A stretch of DNA of 15,638 bases from an uncultured Sutterella sp. (GCA_905206345.1 CAJLGW010000049.1:1-15638), one strand, 5' to 3'. Counted from the stretch's first letter, positions 7,129 to 13,965 are shown. The notes: generated by a model from the sequence alone, not told the origin. A program made the numbers and translations.

Positions 7129-8463
7129 ATGGAAACCGATTTAAATTTCTGGCTGCAACTGGCTGTGATGCTCGTCTGTATCGGCGTCGGCGGTCGTTTC
7201 GGCGGCGTTGGCTTAGGTGCTGCTGGTGGCTTGGGTGTTAGTATTCTCGTCTTGGGCTTTGGTCTTCAACCGGGCTCTCCTCCCACCTCCACGCTCTTGA
7301 TTATCGTGACCGTGATCGCATGTACCAGTATCTTGCAAGGTGCGGGCGGTTTGGACCTTTTGGTTCGCGTAGCAGAACGCATGCTTCGTAAATTCCCAGG
7401 TGCCATCACGATTGCCGGCCCATTCGTTTGCTCACTTTTCGTTGTTTTGTGCGGTACGGCTTATGTGGCTTTCGCTGTGTATCCGGTCGTGGCCGAAGTG
7501 GCAGCCTCCGCTAAGATCCGTCCGGAACGTCCGATCGCAGCCTCTGTGATTTCTGCCGGCATTGCAGTTGTCGCGAGCCCCATGAGTGCTGCAACGGCCG
7601 CTATGGTGGCTAGCTTGGCTGTTATGGATGTCTCCTTGATCACGATCTTGGCTATCTCCATCCCGGCCTTCATCGTCGCTACGCTTTGCACCTGCTTGGC
7701 CGTCTTCTGGAAGGGTACGGAACTTGAAAAGGATCCGGAATTCATCCGTCGCGTTCAAGCCGGCGAATACCAAGAATTAGTGGTTAAGCAAGACAAGGGC
7801 CCGATCGAATCTACGAAGGGCGAAAAACTCTCTGTTGCCATCTTCTTGATGGGCGTTTTGACCGTGATCATCTTCGGTACGTTTAAGGGTCTTTTGCCTG
7901 CATGGGAAATCGCCGGCAAGATGAAGACGTTGCCGATCCCGTCTTTGATCCAAATGTTGATGTTAGGCGTGGGTCTTTTCATCATCGTCTTTTGTAAGGT
8001 TCCGAGCCACAAGTTTGCTTCCGGCTCCGTCTTCCGCTCCGGCCTCATCGGTGTGGTAGGTGTGTTCGGTGTGTCTTGGTTAACGGATACGTTCTTTACG
8101 GCTTATAAGCCCTTGTTCCTTGACCTCTTCACGACGATGGCTCAATCGGCTCCGATGCTCTTCGGTGTAGTGCTCTTCTGCTTCTCCGCAGTGATTTTGA
8201 GCCCCTCTGCTACGGTTGCCTCCTTGATGCCTTTGGGTGTTGCCATCGGTATCCCGGCCCCGTTGTTGATCGCTTTATACCCGGCTACCTGCGGTGACTT
8301 CATCATCCCGGGTGGAGCTCAAATCGGTTGTACGGCTTTTGACCGCACGGGTACGACTCGCTTAGGTAAGTACGTTGTGAACCACAGCTACATCGTACCG
8401 GGCTTTGTCCACATCCTCTCCGGTATTGCTGCCGGTTGGGTTTTGGCTCAAATTTTCTACTAA
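7129..8463 (+). CDS. Anaerobic C4-dicarboxylate transporter, Dcu (DcuA/DcuB) family, copy 1
   Basis: Inner-membrane carrier of the Dcu family, whose characterised members exchange fumarate, malate or aspartate for succinate during anaerobic fumarate respiration. The protein has 444 residues with ten or more hydrophobic segments. Family hallmarks are GGRFGGVGLGAAGGLGV near the N-terminus, LQPGSPP, LQGAGGLDLLVRVAERMLRKFP, GTAYVAFAVYPVVAEVA, IRPERPIAASVISAG with ASPMSAA, VFRSGLIGVVGVFGVSWL, and a C-terminal FDRTGTTRLGKYVVNHSYIVPG. Where E. coli DcuA/B have LPTYP, this protein has IPGGAQIG (near 393-400), so it belongs to a divergent subgroup. GAGG precedes the ATG by 8 nt. It sits directly behind argH, consistent with exporting or exchanging the fumarate released there. 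A terminator follows. A close paralogue is at 14214. DcuA and DcuB cannot be told apart from this sequence. Confidence 0.9.
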   Translation: METDLNFWLQLAVMLVCIGVGGRFGGVGLGAAGGLGVSILVLGFGLQPGSPPTSTLLIIVTVIACTSILQGAGGLDLLVRVAERMLRKFPGAITIAGPFVCSLFVVLCGTAYVAFAVYPVVAEVAASAKIRPERPIAASVISAGIAVVASPMSAATAAMVASLAVMDVSLITILAISIPAFIVATLCTCLAVFWKGTELEKDPEFIRRVQAGEYQELVVKQDKGPIESTKGEKLSVAIFLMGVLTVIIFGTFKGLLPAWEIAGKMKTLPIPSLIQMLMLGVGLFIIVFCKVPSHKFASGSVFRSGLIGVVGVFGVSWLTDTFFTAYKPLFLDLFTTMAQSAPMLFGVVLFCFSAVILSPSATVASLMPLGVAIGIPAPLLIALYPATCGDFIIPGGAQIGCTAFDRTGTTRLGKYVVNHSYIVPGFVHILSGIAAGWVLAQIFY

Positions 8464-8486
8464 AATTGTTTAGTTGAATGATCTCA

Positions 8487-8525
8487 GTGCCGATCTTTCG
8501 CAAAAAAATCGGCACTTAACCTTTT
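8487..8525 (+). terminator. Terminator-like hairpin between the Dcu transporter and the MmgE/PrpD gene
   Basis: AGTGCCGAT (8486-8494) and ATCGGCACT (8509-8517) form a perfect 9-bp stem around CTTTCGCAAAAAAA, followed by TAACCTTTTTC. It is moderately strong. No promoter is evident between it and the downstream ATG, so the MmgE/PrpD gene probably depends on read-through. Confidence 0.65.
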
Positions 8526-8545
8526 TCTACGATCGAGCACTCACT

Positions 8546-9952
8546 ATGCCAGACACGAATCCTCACTTAATTTCCGAACAATTGGCTCGTTTTGTCGTTT
8601 GGACGAAATTCGAAGACATCCCCACTGAATTGATCACGAAGGCTCAACGCCACATCTTAGATAGCGTCGGCGCCGGTATCGCAGGGGCCGTTAGTCCCGA
8701 GACACGACTTTTAAATCAAGTTTTCACAATTTGCGGTGAACAAAGTGGCGATGTTCCGCTTTGGGGTAAAGGCATTAAAGTGTCTGCTCGTAATGCGGCT
8801 TTATGTAACGGCGTTTCCGCTCACACCTTTGAGTTGGATGACACCAACGGCTGCGACCACTCCGGCGCCGTTGTGGTGCCGGCAGCTTTTGCTGCGCTTT
8901 CGCTTTGCGATCGCCCGATCACGGGTAAAGAATTCATTGTCGCCATCGTTTTGGGCTATGACTTGGCTCGCCGAGCCTTGGAATCTTGCGGCGCTTACGA
9001 ACCGCATAACGGCGCCGGTTGGCACTCCACGGGTACGTGTGGTGTCTTTGGTGCAACGGCCGCCGTCGGCCGCCTCTTAGGACTTGACGTTGAAAAAATG
9101 CAAGCCGCATTGGGCATTGCCACGAGTTTTGCCGCTGGCCAATGGTCATTCGTTCACGATGGCGCTCAAAATAAACGCTTGCACGTGGGTAACGCCTCTC
9201 ACGGCGGTCTTCTCGCCTGCCTTTTGGCTCGTGAAGGTTTCACCGGCCCCAAAATGGCTTTTGAAGAGGTTTGGGGTGGTTTCTCAAAGACCTTTGCGCC
9301 TGAGAGCCAAGACCCTGATGCTTGGCTTCGCGACTTAGGGAAAAATTGGAAACTTGGCCGCGTGTCAATTAAACCGCACGCCTCTTGCCGCAGCTCCCAC
9401 TCTTCCATTGATGCCGTGAACATCATCATGGCGGCTCAAAAATTGGAACCTGCTGACATTGCCAAGATTCACATCAAAATTAATCCGTTTGTGCACGGCA
9501 TGTGCGGTGGTCGCAAGCTCGACCCAATGCCCGCGGCTCAAATGAGCATTGCCTACGGGATTGCTGCACGCTTGGTTTTCGGCGCCGCCAATTTAACGGC
9601 TTACACGCGCACGAACCGCCACGATGCCCGCATCCGTCGCAGTATGGATTTGGTGGAATTTGAAATCGATCCGACGCAAAAAGATGATGATGAACCGATC
9701 GTCACGATTCATACGACCGACGGTCGCAGCTTCACCGAATGCGTGCAATTCCCCTTGGGCGCACCGCAAAATCCGGTGAGCGACGAAGCCTTGATGGCCA
9801 AGTACCGTGATATCGCCGGTATGGTCTTCTCTAACGACATCGTGGAAGCCATTGCGGACTTCTTACTTAACTTGCAACACCAAGAAAATTTGACGCCGAT
9901 CATGAAACTCTTGGGTAGTAAGCCGATCATGACCAATCAATTCGACATTTAA
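8546..9952 (+). CDS. MmgE/PrpD family protein (2-methylcitrate dehydratase / cis-aconitate decarboxylase-like)
   Basis: Member of the fold family that includes PrpD (2-methylcitrate dehydratase), IRG1/CAD (cis-aconitate decarboxylase) and several uncharacterised catabolic enzymes; cytosolic. From the ATG at 8546 it has 468 residues. Visible family features are the N-terminal helix with LDSVGAGIAG, the catalytic-region motif FELDDTNGCDHSGAVVVPA (95-113) with His105, GWHSTGTCGVFGA (158-170) with His160, NKRLHVGNASHGG carrying the conserved Lys, and KPHASCRSSHSSIDA (about 276-290). A TTG start at 8474 is excluded because it would place the start before the hairpin at 8487-8517. The RBS at 8546 is weak (GAG). 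No prpB or prpC is nearby, so a methylcitrate-cycle role is not supported. The company of argH and dcu suggests dehydration or decarboxylation of a di- or tricarboxylate from the same pathway (inference). A strong terminator follows. Confidence 0.85.
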   Translation: MPDTNPHLISEQLARFVVWTKFEDIPTELITKAQRHILDSVGAGIAGAVSPETRLLNQVFTICGEQSGDVPLWGKGIKVSARNAALCNGVSAHTFELDDTNGCDHSGAVVVPAAFAALSLCDRPITGKEFIVAIVLGYDLARRALESCGAYEPHNGAGWHSTGTCGVFGATAAVGRLLGLDVEKMQAALGIATSFAAGQWSFVHDGAQNKRLHVGNASHGGLLACLLAREGFTGPKMAFEEVWGGFSKTFAPESQDPDAWLRDLGKNWKLGRVSIKPHASCRSSHSSIDAVNIIMAAQKLEPADIAKIHIKINPFVHGMCGGRKLDPMPAAQMSIAYGIAARLVFGAANLTAYTRTNRHDARIRRSMDLVEFEIDPTQKDDDEPIVTIHTTDGRSFTECVQFPLGAPQNPVSDEALMAKYRDIAGMVFSNDIVEAIADFLLNLQHQENLTPIMKLLGSKPIMTNQFDI

Positions 9953-9976
9953 AAAAATCGATTGAAATCAAACCGA

Positions 9977-10010
9977 TCCCGCAAGTATCAACGCTTGCGG
10001 GATTTTTTTT
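9977..10010 (+). terminator. Strong rho-independent terminator after the MmgE/PrpD gene
   Basis: TCCCGCAAG (9977-9985), loop TATCAACG, and CTTGCGGGA (9994-10002) form a perfect 9-bp stem followed by eight T. Confidence 0.95.
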
Positions 10011-10059
10011 CTTCGCAACAACGTCTAGTTTGAAGTGCCTAGTTGCCTGAATTTATGGG

Positions 10060-10088
10060 TTGTAACACGAAAAAATCTGCGGTACAGT
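10060..10088 (+). promoter_or_regulatory. Predicted promoter of the DUF3100 operon and its leader
   Basis: TTGTAA at 10060-10065 and TACAGT at 10083-10088 are 17 bp apart. The start would lie near 10095, about 60 nt before the upstream ORF and about 410 nt before the DUF3100 start, which implies a long regulated leader. I found no better promoter between the two ORFs: a TTGACA at 10423 has only 13 bp to TATTAA. Confidence 0.5.
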
Positions 10089-10156
10089 AAAAAATACAAA
10101 TACCCGACATACCCCCATGATCGGCGTTAAAACAAATTTTTCTGTGGAGTTTCATC

Positions 10157-10288
10157 ATGTGTAACTGTTTAGTACGACTGGCACGGCCAGACTATTTGAA
10201 CCTTATCGCTAATGCTTGCCTGGCTTGTGCCCGCTCTACCTCCTCTAGCACATCCACATCCACTTCATCATCTCGTAGCTCTCGCTAA
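10157..10288 (+). CDS. Candidate leader peptide (43 aa, Ser/Thr-rich, CxC and CxxC)
   Basis: Short ORF in the leader of the DUF3100 operon, not recognised as any known family. ATG 10157 is preceded by GTGGAG with a 6-nt gap, the same RBS style as the genes downstream. The peptide opens MCNCLVRLARPDYLNL, has ACLAC at residues 20-24, and ends in ARSTSSSTSTSTSSSRSSR (25-43). Residues 27-43 are eleven Ser, four Thr and two Arg. It uses CGA, CGG, CCA, TTA, GTA and ACA codons that the flanking structural genes largely avoid. A hairpin (10274-10297) covers the last codons and the stop. The layout resembles amino-acid attenuation leaders such as thrL: translation speed over Ser/Thr or Cys codons could set downstream RNA folding. 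There is no canonical terminator in the leader, so control could instead act on translation or Rho. A functional peptide, or a chance ORF, remains possible. Confidence 0.5.
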   Translation: MCNCLVRLARPDYLNLIANACLACARSTSSSTSTSTSSSRSSR

Positions 10289-10297
10289 GCAGCTACG
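10274..10297 (+). promoter_or_regulatory. Hairpin over the leader-ORF stop codon
   Basis: CGTAGCT (10274-10280) and AGCTACG (10291-10297) are a perfect 7-bp inverted repeat with a 10-nt loop containing the TAA stop of the upstream ORF. A ribosome at the end of that ORF would melt it. A second hairpin follows at once: AGGTC (10304-10308) with GACCT (10316-10320). Confidence 0.45.
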
Positions 10298-10502
10298 CGA
10301 TTCAGGTCAGTGATGGACCTCCTCCTCTCGAGCCAATCATCACAATCTCAACCAAACAACTAACAATTTAATCGCCGACTTGTCGGAATTGTCTTACACA
10401 TAGCCCGAAATGTATGGGTTGGTTGACAAACAATTCTCAGGTATTAACAAAAACCCAAGCGGCTTTGTATCTACCGATACAAAAATTATGGAGCATTGCA
10501 TC
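10289..10502 (+). promoter_or_regulatory. Structured leader between the upstream ORF and the DUF3100 gene
   Basis: No gene is supported in these 214 bp. In order they hold hairpin AGGTC/GACCT (10304-10320), the anti-Shine-Dalgarno-like CCTCCTCCTC (10318-10327), a palindrome CCGAC-TT-GTCGG (10375-10386) containing TTGTCGG like the regulon half-site, TGGGTT (10415-10420) able to pair with AACCCA near 10452-10457, and hairpin TTTGTATC-TACC-GATACAAA (10464-10483). The last lies 6 nt before the GGAG of the DUF3100 gene and could gate ribosome access. Confidence 0.45.
10464..10483 (+). promoter_or_regulatory. Hairpin directly upstream of the DUF3100 ribosome binding site
   Basis: TTTGTATC (10464-10471) and GATACAAA (10476-10483) are a perfect 8-bp stem with the 4-nt loop TACC. 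The SD GGAG begins at 10490. As DNA it could equally be a protein-binding palindrome. Confidence 0.5.
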
Positions 10503-11306
10503 ATGCAAGCAGTCAAGAATCTCAAATTGCATCTATTGGCGGCCCTCGTTGTCGTCCTAGCCGAAATGATCGGTATCCAAAAGTTTGGCCTGGTCGTTCT
10601 TCTCCCGCTTCTCTACGCCTTGGTGATCGGCGGCATCTTAAGTGCCCCAGCCTTGCGCATTTTGGACGGTAAGCAAATGGATCGCGCCGCGAAGTTCATG
10701 CCGATTGCCATGTTGGTTCTCATTGCCAAGATTGGCCTTGATATCGGTCCGAACTTAGAAACGCTCTTAAATTCGGGCTGGGCGCTTATTTTGCAAGAAT
10801 TCGGTCACTTCTTCGGTACGATCATCTTCGGTTTGCCCGTGGCACTTTTATTGAAGATGAAGCGCGAAGCGATCGGCGCTTGTTACTCGATTGACCGTGA
10901 AGCCAACGTCGCCATCATCGGTGAAAAATTCGGTTTATCGAGCCCTGAAGGTCGTGGCGTGATGGGTATGTACATCTGTGGTACGGTCTTTGGTGCTTTA
11001 TGGATTTCGCTCTTAGCAGGGATCGTTGCTCAAATGGGTATTTTCCACCCGCACGCTTTAGCCATGGGCGTGGGTATCGGCTCGGCCAGTATGATGGCTG
11101 CCGGTATGGGTTCGATCATTGCCGCTTACCCTGCAGATGCACAACTTATTCAAGCTTACGCTGCTGCCGCTAACTTAATGACCTCGATTCTCGGCATCTA
11201 CTTTGCCCTCTTTGTCTCGTTGCCCGTGACGATCAAGGTTTATGAATTCTTTACGGGCGATCGTCGTCAAAATAAAGAGGCTATCGAAGCCCCTGCCAAT
11301 AACTAA
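10503..11306 (+). CDS. DUF3100 domain-containing inner-membrane protein
   Basis: Polytopic inner-membrane protein of 267 residues, recognised as DUF3100 by the N-terminal AEMIGIQKFGLVVLLPLLYALVIGG region and its overall layout; no member with a proven function is known to me. Hydrophobic segments lie around residues 5-24, 27-47, 60-82, 92-120, 150-180, 185-205 and 217-242. The polar stretch ACYSIDREANVAIIGEKFG (near 125-143) and the glycine-rich MGVGIGSASMMAAGMGS (near 182-198) could line a pathway. The ATG at 10503 is chosen because GGAG (10490-10493) lies 9 nt upstream; the ATG at 10488 overlaps that SD and lacks one of its own. It is first of a three-gene set with a small membrane protein 26 nt downstream and an M20 amidohydrolase. 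A transporter component for the hydrolase's substrate is the natural guess (inference). Confidence 0.8.
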   Translation: MQAVKNLKLHLLAALVVVLAEMIGIQKFGLVVLLPLLYALVIGGILSAPALRILDGKQMDRAAKFMPIAMLVLIAKIGLDIGPNLETLLNSGWALILQEFGHFFGTIIFGLPVALLLKMKREAIGACYSIDREANVAIIGEKFGLSSPEGRGVMGMYICGTVFGALWISLLAGIVAQMGIFHPHALAMGVGIGSASMMAAGMGSIIAAYPADAQLIQAYAAAANLMTSILGIYFALFVSLPVTIKVYEFFTGDRRQNKEAIEAPANN

Positions 11307-11332
11307 TAGAAAATTAATGTTGGAGAATCATC

Positions 11333-11797
11333 ATGTTAGAAAATATTGCCAAATTAAAAGACTATCTCTTCATCTTGTTAGTCACGGCCGCTTACTCGTT
11401 ATTGGCTAATGTCGTTGGTTACAATTCGCCCTTAGCTGGCCCCTCGATCGGTTGCTTGCTTTTAGTCGTCATCGCCTTTGTGGGTATCGTCATCAGTATG
11501 CTTCCGGGCTTTCGTGCACTTCCCATGGTCTTTTGGGTCTCGGTCGTGGCTGTGGTCGTGTCGGTTCCTGGCTTCCCGGGCGGCGATTGGCTCTTGTCCT
11601 ACACCAAGCAAGTGAGCTTCCTTGCGATCACGACGCCCATCTTGGCCTACGGTGGTTTGTGCTTAGGTAAAGATTTTGAAGCCTTCAAGCAATTGTCGTG
11701 GCGTATTGTTCCCGTCGCATTGGCCGTGGCTGCCGGTAGCTTCCTTTGCGCAACGGTCTTGGCTGAATTTGTGTTGCACCTCGAAGGCATCTTCTAA
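11333..11797 (+). CDS. Small 5-TM inner-membrane protein, partner of the DUF3100 protein
   Basis: I do not recognise the family. The 154-residue protein is almost all membrane, with hydrophobic segments near 11-29, 38-57, 62-82, 93-112 and 124-148. Short loops include YNSPLAGPSIG, PGFPGGDW and GKDFEAFKQLSWR. TTGGAGAATCATC before the ATG is a good SD with a 7-nt gap. It sits 26 nt after the DUF3100 gene and 15 nt before the amidohydrolase, so stoichiometric expression is likely. The pairing of one larger and one small integral membrane protein recalls bipartite carriers such as MadL/MadM or LrgA/LrgB. This is an analogy of layout only; I do not claim homology. Confidence 0.75.
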   Translation: MLENIAKLKDYLFILLVTAAYSLLANVVGYNSPLAGPSIGCLLLVVIAFVGIVISMLPGFRALPMVFWVSVVAVVVSVPGFPGGDWLLSYTKQVSFLAITTPILAYGGLCLGKDFEAFKQLSWRIVPVALAVAAGSFLCATVLAEFVLHLEGIF

Positions 11798-11812
11798 TTA
11801 GGAAATTGAATC

Positions 11813-13117
11813 ATGAATAAACAAGAACTCAAAAACAAGGTCTTTGCCGCCATTGACGCTCGCTTTGCCGACATCGAAGCCTTTGGTGAAAACATCTTCC
11901 AAGAACCCGAATTGGGCTTTAAAGAAAATGTCACGCAAGAAAAAGTGAAAAATGCGCTTCAAGCCCTTGGGATGCAATGCGAATGCGGTGCCGCTTTGAC
12001 GGCCGTCAAGGCCCGCGTCAAGGGCAAGGCTTCTCGTAAGTCCGTTGCGCTTTTAGCGGAACTTGATGCCATCATCTGTCGTGATCACCCCAATAGTGAT
12101 GCAAAGACGGGCGCGGCTCACTGCTGCGGCCACAATGTTCAGTTAGCCAACCTCTTGGGCGTTGCCATGGCCTTTAAGGATGCCGACGTCATGAAGTATC
12201 TGGGTGGCGACGTGGTCTTTTTCGCGGTTCCAGCTGAAGAGTATGTCGAAATTGACTATCGTAACGAACTCAAAAAAGAAGGGAAACTTCGCTATCTTGG
12301 CGGAAAGGCTCAATTGATTGCCGAAGGCGCTTTTGAAGACATTGACATGGCCATGCAAATGCATGCCAATACGACTGAAGACAAAGAAGGCGACTTCGCC
12401 GTGGGCGCTTCTTGCAATGGCTTTATCGGCAAACTCATTGAATACCGCGGTAAGGCTGCGCACGCCGCTGGTGCCACGGATCAAGGCGTTAATGCTTTAA
12501 ACGCTGCCATGATGGGCGTGATGGGTGTCAATGCGATTCGCGAAACCTTCAGAGAAGCCGACTGTGTGCGTTTCCACCCGATTATCACTGCAGGTGGCGA
12601 CTTGGTCAACGTCATTCCCGATCGCGTCAAGATGGAAAGCTACGTGCGTGCCTCTAATATTGAAGCGCTTGCCGGTTACAACAAAGCGATTAACCGCGCA
12701 CTTAAGGCAGGCGCCGATGCCATCGGAGCCACGTGTGAAATTAAGGATTTGCCGGGCTACCTTCCTTTGCGTCCCGATGAAGCTTTCAAGGGGTTCTTAC
12801 GTGACAACGCCATTGAAATTTTTGGTGCCGAACACGTCTTTAACGGTGAACACTCCGCAGGCAGTACCGACATGGGCGATGTGAGTCACTTAATGCCCGT
12901 AGTTCACCCGTGGGTGGGTTGCGCTCGAGGCGTTTTGCACGGCGCCAACTACGTCTTAGAAGATCACAAGACCGCTTACAACAAAACGGTCAAAGTGCTC
13001 GCCGGTTGCATTATTGATTTGCTCTGGGACGATGCCCAAGAAGCGGTGAAGATTTGCGATAACTTCAAACCGATTCTCAATCGTGATTCTTATTGTGATT
13101 TTATGGACAAAATTTAA
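11813..13117 (+). CDS. M20-family amidohydrolase (M20D, AbgB/PM20D2-like)
   Basis: Zinc-dependent amidohydrolase/peptidase, probably cytosolic as no signal peptide is seen. It would cleave an amide bond in an N-acyl amino acid or small dipeptide. At 434 residues it shows the usual two-domain plan. The catalytic domain carries ELDAI (83-87), HCCGHN (103-108, metal ligand), the catalytic PAEE (140-143) and MHAN (His184). The dimerisation lid, about 195-305, includes IEYRGKAAHAAGATDQGVNALNA and GGDLVNVIPDRV. The catalytic domain then resumes, with STDMGDVSHLMPVVHPWVG supplying the C-terminal His ligand. CGHN instead of CGHD is typical of the AbgB/PM20D2 branch rather than HipO-like enzymes, as I recall. 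RBS AGGA lies before the ATG. It is last in the operon, 15 nt after the small membrane protein, implying that it acts on what that pair transports. The substrate is not known. Confidence 0.87.
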   Translation: MNKQELKNKVFAAIDARFADIEAFGENIFQEPELGFKENVTQEKVKNALQALGMQCECGAALTAVKARVKGKASRKSVALLAELDAIICRDHPNSDAKTGAAHCCGHNVQLANLLGVAMAFKDADVMKYLGGDVVFFAVPAEEYVEIDYRNELKKEGKLRYLGGKAQLIAEGAFEDIDMAMQMHANTTEDKEGDFAVGASCNGFIGKLIEYRGKAAHAAGATDQGVNALNAAMMGVMGVNAIRETFREADCVRFHPIITAGGDLVNVIPDRVKMESYVRASNIEALAGYNKAINRALKAGADAIGATCEIKDLPGYLPLRPDEAFKGFLRDNAIEIFGAEHVFNGEHSAGSTDMGDVSHLMPVVHPWVGCARGVLHGANYVLEDHKTAYNKTVKVLAGCIIDLLWDDAQEAVKICDNFKPILNRDSYCDFMDKI

Positions 13118-13134
13118 TTTGACGTCTTAATGTC

Positions 13135-13171
13135 AAAAAAGGGAGCAGTCTCAAAAACTGTTCCCTTTTTT
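13135..13171. terminator. Bidirectional terminator between the M20 gene and gntR
   Basis: AAAAAAGGGAGCAGT (13135-13149), the loop CTCAAAA, and ACTGTTCCCTTTTTT (13157-13171) form a 15-bp stem with one wobble. The A-run and T-run at its ends give a U-tract in both directions, serving the converging M20 (+) and gntR (-) genes. Confidence 0.9.
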
Positions 13172-13191
13172 CATTGGATTGATGCTTTTAA

Positions 13192-13854
13192 TTAAAGCGG
13201 CAACAATTGCGATTGTTCCATCAAGTGAGCACGCAAAAGGTCAGAAGCTTTTTGAGCTTCACCCATACGGATGGCGTGCAAAATTTCACGTTCTTGACGG
13301 GCCACTTCTAAGAAAAAGGCCCGATCCATTTTGGCAACACGATGGGCTGTCTTTTCAAAGTAGGTCACCAAAACGCCTGAGAACACCTGCAAGACGCGGT
13401 TGCCGCAGCCTTCTAATAATAAGAGGTGAAATTCTCGGTCGAAACGGTCAGCTACCAGCGGTTCATCGGCGTGTTCTTCGATTTTATTAAGTGTACCCTC
13501 AAGGCGAGAGGCCAATGCCGGCGTAATACGACGCGTGATTAAAGGCATCAAAGAGCATTCCACCAAGGCGCGCGCTTCGATAAATTCACCGATATCAAAG
13601 TTAGCAACGTCAAAGCGCATTTGGATTTGATTTCGAAGGCTATTGGCTCCGACCTCACGAACAGTCGTTCCGCGCTTAGGTGTTCGAACCAAAATCCCCA
13701 TTTGCGTAAGCACGTCCAATTCTTTACGAATACGGTAACGCGTTACGCCAAACTGCTTAGCAAGCTCCGTTTCCGTGTCAATGCGTTCACCGTTTCTGGC
13801 TTGAGCTTGCAAGTGATCGCGAATCAGTTCGAACAAATTGTCGTTGCGTTGCAT
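13192..13854 (-). CDS. GntR-family transcriptional regulator (FadR subfamily, FCD domain)
   Basis: DNA-binding regulator of 220 residues. The N-terminal winged helix-turn-helix spans about 5-68: TETELAKQFGVTRYRIRKELDVL is the recognition region and GILVRTPKRGTTV the wing. The C-terminal all-helical FCD ligand domain covers about 72-215. Of the usual FCD metal ligands, Asp139, His143 and His210 are visible. The position normally taken by a middle His (as in EHRAI) reads QERE, with Glu188, so the metal site may be altered. FadR-type proteins usually sense carboxylic acids. The gene is convergent with the M20 gene and divergent from a Dcu transporter. The palindrome TTGTCGACAA in its upstream region and in the argH promoter fits the subfamily operator rule, making it the likely regulator of both (inference). 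A minus-strand TATAAT lies upstream of it. The RBS is weak (AAAGA). Confidence 0.9.
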   Translation of the reverse strand: MQRNDNLFELIRDHLQAQARNGERIDTETELAKQFGVTRYRIRKELDVLTQMGILVRTPKRGTTVREVGANSLRNQIQMRFDVANFDIGEFIEARALVECSLMPLITRRITPALASRLEGTLNKIEEHADEPLVADRFDREFHLLLLEGCGNRVLQVFSGVLVTYFEKTAHRVAKMDRAFFLEVARQEREILHAIRMGEAQKASDLLRAHLMEQSQLLPL

Positions 13855-13883
13855 TTTTGTTCTTTACAAAAAGATTAATACGT

Positions 13884-13926
13884 TTGAGATTATAGGGCAA
13901 TGTTCTCAAAATAACCGTAATCTCAA
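13884..13926. repeat. Inverted repeat TTGAGATTA-N25-TAATCTCAA around the gntR -10
   Basis: Perfect 9-bp arms at 13884-13892 and 13918-13926, with an additional partial arm TTCTCAA at 13902-13908. The left arm overlaps a minus-strand -10 TATAAT (complement of 13889-13894). A site for autoregulation is plausible; no T-run accompanies it, so it is not a terminator. Confidence 0.45.
13889..13894 (-). promoter_or_regulatory. Predicted -10 element of gntR
   Basis: The minus strand reads CCCTATAATC here, a perfect TATAAT about 35 nt before the gntR start codon. No good -35 is found at 16-18 bp, so activator dependence or another promoter form is possible. Confidence 0.45.
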
Positions 13927-13965
13927 TTATTTACAGGATTTCACCTAATAGGACGATTTACTAAT

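Noticed and set aside
8474..8545. TTG-initiated N-terminal extension of the MmgE/PrpD protein
   Set aside because: It would start upstream of the 9-bp terminator-like hairpin at 8486-8517 and be translated through it, and the added residues do not look like the family's N-terminus.
8546..9952. Assignment of the MmgE/PrpD protein as PrpD of the methylcitrate cycle
   Set aside because: No prpB, prpC or prpR-like gene is nearby and the neighbours are C4-dicarboxylate genes; only the family can be supported.
10423..10447. TTGACA/TATTAA as a promoter just before the DUF3100 gene
   Set aside because: The spacer is only 13 bp, too short for a sigma70 promoter.
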